Shown here: positions 16,104-25,275 of the stretch, in pieces
Position numbering within the stretch: position 1 is the stretch's first letter
How the letters are laid out: each line of letters opens with the position of its first letter
From: Virgisporangium aliadipatigenens
Lineage (GTDB): Bacteria > Actinomycetota > Actinomycetes > Mycobacteriales > Micromonosporaceae
DNA length: 64,000 nucleotides
Assembly (NCBI RefSeq): GCF_016863615.1
Contig: NZ_BOPF01000002.1
Location: 124,001-188,000, forward strand
Reading direction: 5' to 3'
The notes under the pieces: generated by a model
What the model was told of the DNA's origin: nothing
Database searches by the model: none
The model's input: only the letters and a program-made list of their open reading frames with translations
Translations under genes and position numbers: made by a program

Positions 16104-17083
16104 GCCACCGCTCCGTGCTCGTCCGCGACCGTGCGCCAATGGCGGACCCAGCCGGCGCGGCGGTCCTCGACCACGCGGTGCATGAGCCCGCAGCGGTGCA
16201 CCGGCCCGGCCCGCAGCATCGACGGGAACGCGCCGGACTCGCGCAGTTCGCCCATGACGGCCGCGTGCAGGCCGGGCAGCCGCGGGTTGGCCGGGTGGCG
16301 TTCGCCGATCTCGTTGAACCGGGCCTCCCAGACGCCGTGCACCAGGCCGTCCGACTCGGCCAGCGCCGCCAGTTCGGCCCGCACGCCCTTGTCCGTGATC
16401 TCGCGCACCATCAGCTCGGCGTTGAAGAACTCCCGCTTCGCGGCCCCGACCTCGGTGTGCCCGGCGGCCCGCAGCTGCCGGACGAACAGGCACGCGTCAA
16501 GCACGGCGTCGGAGTCGGACGCGAGGGAACGCACCGGCGCGCGGGGCGCCTCACCGGGCACGTACGGGTCGTAGTAGTGCCGCCGCACGTGCGCCGCGTC
16601 CGGGGTGATCAGCAGGTTGCGCAGGTTCGTCTCGTGCCACAGGTCGATCTCGACGCCGGTCTCCCGCTGCCGGCGCGCCCGCCAGTTGTCCCACCACTGC
16701 GCGGTCGGCGCGTCCATGCTGGACGGCACGCACAGTACCCAGCGGCTCACCGCGTAGCCGTGGCGTTCGGCGGCCGCCACCGCCGAGTCGAACGACTCCC
16801 GGATCTGCGCCTGTCGGGAACGCGTCACCGCCGGCCAGAAGTACTTGGACTGCCAGATGACCACCAGACCGGACAGGTCACCGAGCAGGACGTCGATGCC
16901 CCAGTCGCCGGGGTTGGCCGCGATCAGCCGGGCGCCCGGATGGATCGCGCCGATCAGCATCGCCAGCATCTGCTCGAAATCGTCCCGCGCACCGGCCATG
17001 TTGCCCGCGCGGAACTGGTGAGCCGCGAAGTTGATCGGTGGTTCGCCCGCCGCGAGGCCGGTCAGGGCAGAAGCCGCCGTCAT
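16100..17083 (-). CDS. Restriction-endonuclease-like effector of the ABC-3C-like system
   Basis: The product has 327 residues from ATG 17083, with GGGAGG 4 bp upstream. The first half is an Mrr/REase-type nuclease fold: helix FEQMLAML, strand GARLIAA, Asp64 in GDWGIDVLLGD and Gln78-Ser-Lys80 in VVIWQSKYF, making a PD-(D/E)xK-like site. Residues 85-150 include a conserved-looking WVLCVPSSMDAPTAQWWDNW segment. The C-terminal part (about 190-327) would be the ABC-3C C-terminal coupling domain. It is the first gene of the operon. A DNA-degrading effector is the likely role, by family and context. Confidence 0.78.
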   Translation of the reverse strand: MTAASALTGLAAGEPPINFAAHQFRAGNMAGARDDFEQMLAMLIGAIHPGARLIAANPGDWGIDVLLGDLSGLVVIWQSKYFWPAVTRSRQAQIRESFDSAVAAAERHGYAVSRWVLCVPSSMDAPTAQWWDNWRARRQRETGVEIDLWHETNLRNLLITPDAAHVRRHYYDPYVPGEAPRAPVRSLASDSDAVLDACLFVRQLRAAGHTEVGAAKREFFNAELMVREITDKGVRAELAALAESDGLVHGVWEARFNEIGERHPANPRLPGLHAAVMGELRESGAFPSMLRAGPVHRCGLMHRVVEDRRAGWVRHWRTVADEHGAVA

Positions 17084-17407
17084 CACACCTCCCACCCGAA
17101 CCGAGCGGATTCACGCGACCCCCAGATGATCAGCATTGCGCGCACCGTCACGGATCGCAACGAACGAAACACCAAGCGGCGGATGTTCACCCTGTTTTCC
17201 GTCCTGCGGAACCTATGCTTCATGCAGTCAGTGCCCCTGAGGCGGGCGTGGTCTTGGCATGCCCCAACGGGGAGTTGCAGGTCAGCCGCATGCAGAGCCC
17301 GCGGCCGTCCACTGTGGTTGATCGCTACCGGCCTCGGCAACCCGGCGCGTGGATGCACAGTTGGATGCACATGTCGCGCGTTGTAGCCCGCAGCTTCACC
17401 CGTTGGG
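17084..17407. other. Gene-free stretch containing repeat copy A
   Basis: This 324-bp stretch upstream of the ABC-3C-like operon contains no supportable gene. Most of it is copy A of the dispersed repeat. The left 100 bp, lower in GC than the flanks, probably holds the promoter of the minus-strand operon. Confidence 0.5.
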
Positions 17408-17431
17408 GTGACGCTGGATCCGACGCTGAGG
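17192..17431 (+). repeat. Dispersed repeat, copy A (left boundary of the island)
   Basis: About 240 bp match 32650-32879 in the same orientation. Shared blocks include CTGCGGAACCTA, CGTCCACTGTG, CTCGGCAACCCGG, CGTGGATGCACA, TAGCCCGCA and TTCACCCGTTGGGGTGAC, ending at GACGCTGAGG. Copy A carries a 12-bp internal insertion that duplicates GTTGGATGCACA. It lies between the ABC-3C-like operon and the accessory genes. Confidence 0.8.
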
Positions 17432-18463
17432 CTACGGGGTCGACGCCATCACCGATCTGTGGTGATCGACGCGCCGATGGCGGCGGCGCCCGCGATCCGC
17501 GCGGTGAACGGGCTTTTGGTCGAGCAAAGGCGATCGTGCAGTCGCTGGCCGGCCTACGGTGTCTACCTGACCGGGTTCGGCGGTCCGGAGCAGCCCGACG
17601 GCACCACGACGGAACGAGTTGAGATCAGCTACCTCGGGCGAACCATCGCCACCCTGCCACCGGACTCCAGTGGAGGCGTGTACGTCGAGGTGCCGATCGT
17701 CGCGACCGGCCCGGTCTCCGTCACCGCCCGCAGCACCAAGGGCACCACGGCTACCGCCACGGCTACCGCGACACCAGCCGTACCGGGCCTGTGGGCCAAC
17801 AGCACGAAGGAAGGCGCGCTGACCGTCACCGGCGCCGACACCACCGTGACCGGCCCGGTCCACAGCAACGGGAGCCTCTCCGTCACGGGTGCCCGCACCA
17901 CGGTCCCGGCCGGCGCCGAGTACGTCACCACTCTCACGGTGCGCGGCAACGGGCACCAGGTCACCGCCCCTCGCAAGGTCACCGCCGGCAGCCCGCCAGC
18001 GGTAGCCGACATCGCCGCATACCGTCCCGGCGGAGCCGCTGCGAAGGCCGCCGGCAGCATGTACCGGGCCATTCCGGCGAGCGCCTGCAAGAGCGGAACG
18101 TGGACCGCGCGTCCGAGCGACATCACAGCAGGCGTGCTGTACGTGCCCTGCACGGTCACAGTGACCGGTTCGGGACGTATCAACGCCACGATCGCCGCAG
18201 AAGGTTCAGTCCACCTCGCTGGCACCGACCTCGCCATCGGTCCCGACATGCCGGGCCGGCCGGCGATCGTCTCCAGCACCAAGGGGTCCGCGGTCCAGCT
18301 GACCGGGGCGTCCAACCGCATCCTCGGTGCGATCCATGCGGTCAATGGCCAGGTCACCATCGCCGGCGCCCGCAATGTGATCCGATGTGGGGTGGTCGCC
18401 GACACCATCACCGTCGTCGGCGCCGGTACACGCGTGGAGGTCGACAACAAGTGCCGAGCGTGA
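17408..18463 (+). CDS. Thr/Ala/Gly-rich probable surface protein, 5' end uncertain
   Basis: The 351-codon frame opens at a GTG inside repeat copy A. The part from about residue 70 on looks real: a VEISYLGRTIA strand, a Thr-rich linker (TTATATATATPAVPG), then repeated short beta strands (GALTVTGADTTVTGPVHSNGS, SVHLAGTDLAIG, GAIHAVNGQVTIAGARN). These resemble the stacked repeats of polymer-forming or right-handed beta-helix proteins. There is no signal peptide, and the first about 50 residues have an unconvincing composition, so the original 5' end was probably lost when the repeat/island boundary formed. Its stop overlaps the following lipoprotein start (GTGA). Confidence 0.5.
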   Translation: MTLDPTLRLRGRRHHRSVVIDAPMAAAPAIRAVNGLLVEQRRSCSRWPAYGVYLTGFGGPEQPDGTTTERVEISYLGRTIATLPPDSSGGVYVEVPIVATGPVSVTARSTKGTTATATATATPAVPGLWANSTKEGALTVTGADTTVTGPVHSNGSLSVTGARTTVPAGAEYVTTLTVRGNGHQVTAPRKVTAGSPPAVADIAAYRPGGAAAKAAGSMYRAIPASACKSGTWTARPSDITAGVLYVPCTVTVTGSGRINATIAAEGSVHLAGTDLAIGPDMPGRPAIVSSTKGSAVQLTGASNRILGAIHAVNGQVTIAGARNVIRCGVVADTITVVGAGTRVEVDNKCRA

Positions 18464-18966
18464 CCCGGTACGGCATCGCGGCGGTCGCCATCATGGCGAC
18501 CGCCGCATGCGGCCTCAACAACAGCCCCTCAGGCGAGCTTCGGACCAACACCGAACGGCCGTGCGGAGGAAACCCAGCCGTGATCGTCGACATCGGATAT
18601 CCCGGCGACAGCGATGCGCCCGCAGCGGCACACATCACCACCAACGGCGAAACGATCTACTTCACCGCGACCGACTTCACCACCGACGACCTCTTCGACA
18701 GCGACCGGCTGCGCCGCACGACAATCTCCGTCGGGCCGGCAGCCACACCACCGGCCTACGACCAGCGGTCCTCTTCCGTCGTCGGTGCCACGGCGAAGAT
18801 CGTCGTACCCCAAAACACCTGGATACCAATCGACCTGCCGGCCGGCGACTACTGGGTACTCAGCGCCCGCCTGTCCACCACCAACGTGGCGAGCTGCACC
18901 GCAGGAGGCGTCACCGGCAGCCGCGCCGCGCGCACCGCTCCATCCCCGACGCCGAGCAACTCCTAG
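18460..18966 (+). CDS. Probable lipoprotein of unknown function
   Basis: The product has 168 residues from GTG 18460, overlapping the preceding stop as GTGA. GTG 18451 is an in-frame alternative. A short N-region and hydrophobic stretch (YGIAAVAIMATAACG) end in a Cys that fits a lipobox, although Thr at -3 is unusual. The mature part is rich in Thr/Asp with probable beta strands and ends in a Ser/Pro tail. Partner of the surface protein upstream, by coupling. Confidence 0.6.
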   Translation: MTRYGIAAVAIMATAACGLNNSPSGELRTNTERPCGGNPAVIVDIGYPGDSDAPAAAHITTNGETIYFTATDFTTDDLFDSDRLRRTTISVGPAATPPAYDQRSSSVVGATAKIVVPQNTWIPIDLPAGDYWVLSARLSTTNVASCTAGGVTGSRAARTAPSPTPSNS

Positions 18967-19364
18967 TATCCCGCTGCGTTCCTGCACGCGCGTGGGGCGG
19001 ACGTCGGGTCAGCCTCCGAGCAGGACGTGTCGTAGTTCTGTCGGTGGCGGCTCGACGACTGTGACGAAACTGTCGGCCAGGTACCACCTTCGGCCTGCCG
19101 GCCACAGCCAGGGCAACTCCAACGGCAATGATCAGTGTCGGGTTGAGTTCCCCCGGGACTATCTCGCTAACGGTGATGTCGGGATAGTCCTCGCTCCGGT
19201 GCCGCTCGGCCGGGACGCAGGCCGCCCGGTAAGGAAGAGCGGAACGCTCGGCATTTCTTGGCGACGACCTCGGCCGCGTCGTTGCGGGCGTCAAGCCGCA
19301 GGGGAGCCGCCTTACCAAGGGCACGGGCTCATGACGCTGCCGCGCACGGCCGGCAACGGCATCG
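18967..19364. other. Gene-poor stretch with a possible minus-strand gene remnant
   Basis: No intact gene is seen. On the minus strand, bases about 19009-19125 encode a protein-like tail (RRWYLADSFVTVVEPPPTEL, then a stop). It is cut off by a stop just upstream, so it may be the surviving C-terminus of a lost gene. Confidence 0.35.
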
Positions 19365-22300
19365 TCAGCGCGGGCGGGGGTCGTGTTCGAGCAACAGCAC
19401 GTCGGTGTGTTCGAGCGGCATCCGGACGGTCAGGTGGTTGCCGGAGCGGGACAGCTCGACCGGTACCCGGCGGGCGCTGTGCACGTTTCTCCACCGACGC
19501 CCTTCGCAGAGCACGACAGACAGCTCGCTGATCGGCTCGGCGGACCAATTGAGCAACACCAGTGCCGTGCCGCGGTCGGAGTCGAGTCGGCATACCTCCA
19601 CAGGTTCGTGGCTCAGGTGGGCCGGTTTGGCTGCCCCGGCGAGCACGGCCGGAGCGACGGCGAGCCGGCGTCGGGTGTCCTCCCAGCCACGCACCACGGA
19701 GGACCGGTCGCGGGGTGTGCGGGCACCGAGCGGGTGGTCGAGCGTGTCGACGTACTGCAGGCCGGGATAGAACCCGTACGCGACGGCCGATCCGTGGCCG
19801 AAGCGGTGCCGGGTGATCGCCGCCGCGCCGGAGGCGAATGATGCCACCACCTCCGCGCCGCCGGGCACGGGCACCAGGGGCGTGCCGGGGCCACGCACCG
19901 CCAATTCCTGCGTGCCGAACACCGGATCCGCCGGCACGCGCAGGGTGTGATCGTAGAACAGCGGCACGCCGACGCCGTCCGTCCGCTCCGCCGTGCGCGG
20001 GCCGATACCGAGTACCTGTTCCAGGAGCGGCGACGCCGTGTCGTACTCGTCGGCGACGCCCGCGCCCGGCCCGACCGCGAGTACCCCGCCCCCGCGCACC
20101 CACGCGACAATCCGCTCCAGCGCCACCGACTCGACGTTCGGGCCGGTGAGGTAGAGGGCACTGTACTGCCAACTGCCAGGCCGGTCCGGATCGATGTCGT
20201 CGCGGATGCTCTGCTCGTCCACCAGGTCGATGCTGTAGCCGGCGTGGATAAGGGCGATGCTGAGCCGGATCGTCTCCCACATGTAGACGGTGGGCTGCGG
20301 GCCGGCGTTCCAGAGGTGGCTGGTGCCCGTGGTCAGGATCGCGACGCTGCCACGGTTCGGCCGCCCCGGATGGATGAGGTGTTCGGCGCGGGCCAGGACC
20401 CGTGCCGCATCCGCGATCGACGGGTACGCCAGCGGGTTGTCGGACCAGCCGTCGCCCACCAGCCGGGTCGGGCCGAAGCAGTAGAAGTCGACGGCCTTGC
20501 CACCCCGGCCGACCAACGACAGCGCCTTGTAACTGGCCCCGGCCGGATGCCCGGTGAGCATGTTGCCGACGACATAGCCTCCGAACGGCCGGGTACCGAG
20601 CGCGGCGGCGGTGCCGAGGGCGCTGGCCCGCACCGACCACAGCACCGCGGTGTCGTCCGGGACCCAGTCCGCCGACCAGAGGTTGTGCGATCCGAGCCGC
20701 GCCGAGGTGTACCAGTCGAAGCCGCCCATGCCGGCCCGCGAGCTGACGTCGGGGTTGTTGGCCACCTTCTGGTTCGGCGCGGGGATGTACCACGCGTTGA
20801 TCCACGAGTTCCAGTTCACGTCCACGGAGGTGCCCGGGCTGAACGCCTTCGCCAACTCGTCGGTGACGAGCCGGTGGCCGCGTGCGGCCGACTCGGCGAA
20901 GAACCGGGTTGTCCAGTAGTACAACCGGCGCTGCGCCAACGACGCGCCAGCCGCGTTGGTGACGGGCCTTGCGTCGTCGGCAGCATCCACGTGGTTACGG
21001 GCCAGGAACGCCCGGAACTCCGCAAGTTGCCCGTCGTCGAGCATGTCGGCGACGGAAGGAAAGTACCAGGCGGGCTCGTCGGACAGTTTGATGTCCACGA
21101 CGTCGCCCGGCGTGCCTCCGTTTGCCGTGGGCACGCCGGCGGCCAGGCCCTGCGCCCAGGCAGCCACGTCGTTCGGGTGCCGGCGGAGGTGGAAGTCGAA
21201 GTAGGCCCGTGGCGCCGTGTGTGTCGGTCTGCCCTGCAGGGGGTGGTAGACCGCGACCGCCCGCCGGTTCAGCCCGGCGGCGTCCAGGTCGGCGTTGACG
21301 TCGGCGGGGTCGAGCGCGGGCCAGGAGTACGCGTTGACCGTGTTGACGCCCAGCGCGGCCAGCGTCGCGGCCTCGGCGCGGAGTTGCCCCCGGTGCCCCT
21401 GCCGGCCGATTAGGTGGGAACTCGACACCGTCAGCAGCCGTGGCCGGTCGGCCGCCGCGACGGCGACCGCCTCCGCCCGGCGCAGATGTTCCTGGGCGTA
21501 GGCGCTGAGCAGCCGGGTCCGCCGCGGTCGGGTCCCGGGCACGGCGAAGCCGTACCCGGGCAGCAGGATGCCGACCCGGCCACCGGCGACGGTGTCGGTC
21601 AGGACGCCGGCGGGGCTAGCACCCGTGTCGTCGAGCGGCTCCAGGCTGACGGTGACAGTCTGCGGCGGTGCCGCGGCGCTGCCGACGGCGACGAAGACGA
21701 GGACGTCGCCGGCCTGGTCGCGCAGCAACGGGTCGAGGTCGAACGTCGTCGGCACCCCCACGGCCACCCCGTTGCGCACGACGGTTCCGCGCCCGGCAGT
21801 CTCCACGGACACCGCGAATGGGCCCGACGGCGGCGGCGTCACCGACCCGACGGTCACCCGAAGCCGGTGCCCCCGCACCTCGTTGCCGCCCTCGGCCGCT
21901 ACGGGGGTCACCAGCACGGTGACGTCGCCGTCGGCGGTCACGGTCATCAGCCTGGGCTCCGCACCATGACGCACGCCGACCTGCTCCGGCGGGCCGGCGG
22001 GACGCCCGGACGGGTCCAACGGGACCGCCACCAGTTCGGTCCCACACCGGCGCGACGCGGCCGTGTACGCGTCCGGGTAGGTCGCGTTCCGGCACAGCCA
22101 GAGCCGCTTCCCCGACCCGTCGACCGCGGCCAGCCGGCCGGCCGGCACGCCGTCGGACACCGGGTCACCGACCGGATGGCCGCTCGAATCGAGGGGCCAC
22201 ATGATGACGGGCGCGTCGGTCGGCATCGTCGCCCGCCGGTACAGCGCCTGCGGCGTGTAGTGGAACATCAGATAACTCGGCGCCGGCGAGCCCCACTTTC

Positions 22301-22988
22301 CGAGGGCGGAGAACTGCCGCGCCGGCCCGGCCGGGGTCCCGTCGGACCTCATCGGCACGACATCGAGCGTGTCAGGGTGCGTGCCCAGGTACATCAGGTC
22401 GCCGGCCGGGCTGAACGCGATGTCGTACTTGCCGACGCCGCCCACCCGATGGCTGCCGCGAAGTCGCAGCGGCTCGCCGTCGGCGTCGAGTTCGTGGACG
22501 AACACCCGTGGATCGCCCCACCCGCTGACGTAAAGCAGGGGAAGCGTGGGATGCAGCGTCACGGCCTGTAGGGAACCCTTCTCGTTCCCGGCGTCGTAGC
22601 TGCGTGGCGCGCCGACCGGTCGGCCGGCGTCGTCCAGGCTCCAGACGGTCAGGCAGCGGCGCTCGATCGGCCACGGCTGGCGCAGCCCGGGATAGTCAGT
22701 CTGTACGCCGAGGTAGAGCCGCCGGCCGCTTGGATGAGTGACGGCCACGCCGACCGACGAGCGCCCGCCGGCCGGCAGCGGCACCGCGCTGTCGGGGAAC
22801 CATTCGGGTGCGCCGGCTGGCCCACCTTCCGGTCCGACGCCGATGACCCCGAGGTTCAGCCGCCGCCGCTGGGTCGACAGGCTGCGTCCGACGAACACGT
22901 GCCCGCCACCCCGGCCGGCCGCCACCGCGCCGGCAGTGACGACACCGATGCCTGTCAGGTCGACCCATCCGGCGGTTCCGTTGCTCAT
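19365..22988 (-). CDS. Large beta-propeller plus GH42-like protein
   Basis: This 1207-residue protein runs from ATG 22988, with GGAAGGA upstream, and has no signal peptide. Residues about 1-400 carry repeated WD/lactonase-type blades (VAVTHPSGRRLYLGVQT, VTLHPTLPLLYVSGWGDP, DIAFSPAGDLMYLGTHPD). About 400-530 is a beta-sandwich region. About 540-900 resembles a TIM-barrel glycosidase of the GH42/clan-A type (LAALGVNTVNAYSWPALDP, VDIKLSDEPAWYFPS, MGGFDWYTSARLGSHNLWSADW). About 900-1100 looks like the amidotransferase-like trimerisation domain of GH42 enzymes (ETIRLSIALIHAGYSIDLVDE, ALYLTGPNVESVALERIVAW). A C-terminal beta domain ends the protein. The fusion suggests a carbohydrate-active enzyme with a built-in propeller. 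Catalytic Glu residues cannot be assigned surely. Confidence 0.7.
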   Translation of the reverse strand: MSNGTAGWVDLTGIGVVTAGAVAAGRGGGHVFVGRSLSTQRRRLNLGVIGVGPEGGPAGAPEWFPDSAVPLPAGGRSSVGVAVTHPSGRRLYLGVQTDYPGLRQPWPIERRCLTVWSLDDAGRPVGAPRSYDAGNEKGSLQAVTLHPTLPLLYVSGWGDPRVFVHELDADGEPLRLRGSHRVGGVGKYDIAFSPAGDLMYLGTHPDTLDVVPMRSDGTPAGPARQFSALGKWGSPAPSYLMFHYTPQALYRRATMPTDAPVIMWPLDSSGHPVGDPVSDGVPAGRLAAVDGSGKRLWLCRNATYPDAYTAASRRCGTELVAVPLDPSGRPAGPPEQVGVRHGAEPRLMTVTADGDVTVLVTPVAAEGGNEVRGHRLRVTVGSVTPPPSGPFAVSVETAGRGTVVRNGVAVGVPTTFDLDPLLRDQAGDVLVFVAVGSAAAPPQTVTVSLEPLDDTGASPAGVLTDTVAGGRVGILLPGYGFAVPGTRPRRTRLLSAYAQEHLRRAEAVAVAAADRPRLLTVSSSHLIGRQGHRGQLRAEAATLAALGVNTVNAYSWPALDPADVNADLDAAGLNRRAVAVYHPLQGRPTHTAPRAYFDFHLRRHPNDVAAWAQGLAAGVPTANGGTPGDVVDIKLSDEPAWYFPSVADMLDDGQLAEFRAFLARNHVDAADDARPVTNAAGASLAQRRLYYWTTRFFAESAARGHRLVTDELAKAFSPGTSVDVNWNSWINAWYIPAPNQKVANNPDVSSRAGMGGFDWYTSARLGSHNLWSADWVPDDTAVLWSVRASALGTAAALGTRPFGGYVVGNMLTGHPAGASYKALSLVGRGGKAVDFYCFGPTRLVGDGWSDNPLAYPSIADAARVLARAEHLIHPGRPNRGSVAILTTGTSHLWNAGPQPTVYMWETIRLSIALIHAGYSIDLVDEQSIRDDIDPDRPGSWQYSALYLTGPNVESVALERIVAWVRGGGVLAVGPGAGVADEYDTASPLLEQVLGIGPRTAERTDGVGVPLFYDHTLRVPADPVFGTQELAVRGPGTPLVPVPGGAEVVASFASGAAAITRHRFGHGSAVAYGFYPGLQYVDTLDHPLGARTPRDRSSVVRGWEDTRRRLAVAPAVLAGAAKPAHLSHEPVEVCRLDSDRGTALVLLNWSAEPISELSVVLCEGRRWRNVHSARRVPVELSRSGNHLTVRMPLEHTDVLLLEHDPRPR

Positions 22989-23434
22989 GTCGGGTGTCCT
23001 TCCGCTCGCGGGCACGGGGATCCGCAGCGGCGGACTACCCGAATCAACCAGCGGCCGGGCACCGGGGTGACGAGATGACCGGAGGAGCACCAACTGACCG
23101 TTCAGATGATGCCCACCGGCATCGTTTCTCAGGTGCGGGGCCACATCCACGATGGCGTGCGGCGTCGGTACAACCGTGAGCACGACAGACTTCGACTATT
23201 TGCTGAGGTGAGCGTTGCTCTCGCCTCGACGTACAACCGGTTGGTCATTGAGTTGATGGCGGCGAGCAGAGCCCGCGTCTCTGGCCCCGCTGCCCGCCCG
23301 CTGAATCGGTAGAGATCGACGAACAGGGTGTATGTGTCCTGGGAACGGCTGGTGGTACGGGTTCGGCCGCCCGACGGTAGTGCGTTCGGGTGACAGACCT
23401 GGGAGGGCAGCCAGCCACGGCGCACTCTGAGAGA
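22989..23434. other. 446-bp stretch without a clear gene
   Basis: It holds the promoter sides of two divergent genes. On the minus strand around 23190-23340 a coding-like segment (YTLFVDLYRFSGRAAGPETR, INSMTNRLYVEARATL) is open but has no clear start or family. I treat it as a possible remnant only. Confidence 0.3.
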
Positions 23435-23923
23435 ATGACGCGCTTGCGGCTCGCCCTCATTGCCGTACTACTGACGACGACTCTCGCGGCGTGCGAGGGC
23501 ACACCGGACCCGCAACCTTCGGCCAGCGCCGTCGGCGCATCGCCCGGATCGTCAACCGACGACAGTAGCGGGCCAGGACACCAGGTCGGTGTGCCCATTG
23601 ATGTGAAACGCAACGGTGTGGACGCGCTGGTATGGGTGGACATCGGTCGACACGACACGCAAGACGAGGGCCGAGAGTCCGTCGATTTCAACATCACCGT
23701 CGAAGTGTTCGGCGGCACATGGAAATTCGGACCCGATCTGATCGCCTGCGTCGACGACGGCACGTCGACCCCGGCGCATCTCGAGTACGGGTCAAAGGAC
23801 GCCACCGAGATCAAGGTGGCCGAGCGGAAGTACTGGAAAGTCAGCTGCAGCAACCCGGCTGCGCCGCCCGTGCCTCGGATCGCTGTCTACTTCTCGGCCG
23901 GAGAACTCCTCGCCACCTTCTGA
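23435..23923 (+). CDS. Small lipoprotein of unknown function
   Basis: The 162-residue protein starts at ATG 23435. The signal MTRLRLALIAVLLTTTLAAC ends in a good lipobox (LAAC). A Ser/Pro/Gly linker follows, then a compact beta-rich domain with two Cys (ACVDDG, VSCSNP) that may form a disulfide. The product is anchored outside the membrane. It stands alone within the island and no family is recognised. Confidence 0.75.
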   Translation: MTRLRLALIAVLLTTTLAACEGTPDPQPSASAVGASPGSSTDDSSGPGHQVGVPIDVKRNGVDALVWVDIGRHDTQDEGRESVDFNITVEVFGGTWKFGPDLIACVDDGTSTPAHLEYGSKDATEIKVAERKYWKVSCSNPAAPPVPRIAVYFSAGELLATF

Positions 23924-23945
23924 TCGTCGCCGCCGTCAACACTTT

Positions 23946-24896
23946 TCAGTCGTTCGGGCTCCGGTTGGAGGCGATGAGCACCTTGGTTCCGGCGACCGGC
24001 CCTGCGGTGAAGTCGCCGCGGGGGTAGCCGGCAATCCAGATCGTGCGGTGCTCGCCGATGCTTGCGTGCCACTGATTCTTCCAGTGGCCGCGAACCCAGT
24101 GGCCGCGCGGCGGTTCGCCTGCCCTCGCGGCTCGTGCTGCGTCGAGTTCATCCCCGGCATGTTCGGGGCGCCGCAGGTAGACGCGCCGGATCGGCCGGTC
24201 GACCTGCCCGGTGCGCGAGAGTTCCTTCCGGGCGGCCTTTGACGCCGGCTCCACCTCGTCGCGGACCAGTGGGGCGCGGCACAACGCTGTCAGCGTCTGC
24301 AACAGACGGTGCGGGCCCGCGGACGAATAATCGGGAAGCGTGGCGCCGTATGGGCCGATCGCGTTCATGGCCAGGCGCAGGCCGTTGTAGCGGACGGCGA
24401 ACCTCGGTTCGTCGAAGTAGTGGATGCCCGTGGCGCGCACCCAGCCGGAAATTGCCAGGAGCGGCGTCCCGTCCGATGTGGAGGCTGTTTCTGCCCAGGT
24501 GATGGCACTGAGCCGCTGGTCGGTGGGATTCCATCCGGCGTCGTGCCAGACAATCGGCAGCGGCTTCGCGAAGATGACGACACCGTCGGGGGCGAGAAGG
24601 TCCATCATCGGTGGGTCGCACCAGATCGGGTCGACCTGCCGGAACGCGTCAGCGCTGGCCGTAGCGGTCAGCTCGGCGTGCCGCCACCGGGCAGGCTCGT
24701 CTGGGAGGCTGTCCGGCCAGTTGCCTTTGTAGAAGTCGCGGTAGAAGCGGTACAGGCCGCGTGTTCCGTCGAGGCTGTCAGCCCACTGGATCAACTTGCC
24801 GTACTCGCGCAGGGCGTCGTCGACGCTCCACACCCGTGCGGTGCTCGAGCGCTGTCGGGGAACTGCGCGACGGCGTGTCTTGCGGGCACGACTCAT
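23946..24896 (-). CDS. Hypothetical accessory-genome protein
   Basis: This 316-residue soluble protein has a basic N-terminus (MSRARKTRRRAVPRQR), an internal domain with LLAPDGVVIFAKPLPIVWHD and GTPLLAISGWVRATG, and a C-terminal block PRGHWVRGHWKNQWHASIGEHRT ending in WIAGYPRGD. The C-terminal pattern recurs in hypothetical proteins of mobile actinobacterial DNA as I recall it, but I cannot name the family. It is convergent with the lipoprotein gene; function unknown. Confidence 0.7.
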   Translation of the reverse strand: MSRARKTRRRAVPRQRSSTARVWSVDDALREYGKLIQWADSLDGTRGLYRFYRDFYKGNWPDSLPDEPARWRHAELTATASADAFRQVDPIWCDPPMMDLLAPDGVVIFAKPLPIVWHDAGWNPTDQRLSAITWAETASTSDGTPLLAISGWVRATGIHYFDEPRFAVRYNGLRLAMNAIGPYGATLPDYSSAGPHRLLQTLTALCRAPLVRDEVEPASKAARKELSRTGQVDRPIRRVYLRRPEHAGDELDAARAARAGEPPRGHWVRGHWKNQWHASIGEHRTIWIAGYPRGDFTAGPVAGTKVLIASNRSPND

Positions 24897-25275
24897 CGTG
24901 GTAGCTCCTTACCTGGTGGGAGACGTCAGAGGTCGGCGAAACAGCCCTGTCCCTGCGGGCGAGAGGGGTAGGTGTGGTCGCAATACCGAGTGCGGCCGCA
25001 GCAATCGCTGATCGGATGTGTGACGGCGACCGTCGGTAAGTTTCGCGGACATATGCCAGTGCGACGACCAGGTGCTCTTTGACTCCTGGGCCCAGCGTTT
25101 GAAGCGGGCGATCTCTCGTCATCGCGGCGATCAACACCGCGGAGCAGGATGCGTAGGACCCGCTGAACCTCATCTGGATGCGGCAGTACTTCGTCTCGTT
25201 GGCCGCCTCGTACACACCATAGCCGGAACTGTCGGGGGACAGGCGCCCCGGTTCGGCCACAAACTGACGCGGGGC
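24897..25275. other. 379-bp stretch without a clear gene
   Basis: A minus-strand frame here carries a protein-like run (YGVYEAANETKYCRIQMRFS) but merges antisense into the next gene and has no convincing start. It is best viewed as degenerate or regulatory DNA. Confidence 0.3.

Noticed and set aside
13843-17386. Plus-strand open frames of 300-600 codons antisense to the ABC-3C-like operon
   Set aside because: Composition is that of reversed coding DNA; no start context or family.
17300-17431. tRNA-derived attachment site within the repeat
   Set aside because: The repeat has no tRNA-like T-arm (GGTTCRANYCC) or CCA-type 3' end, so a tRNA att site is not supported.
23000-23183. Upstream extension of the propeller/GH42-like gene to 23183
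   Set aside because: The extra 65 residues lack coding character, while ATG 22988 has a ribosome-binding site.
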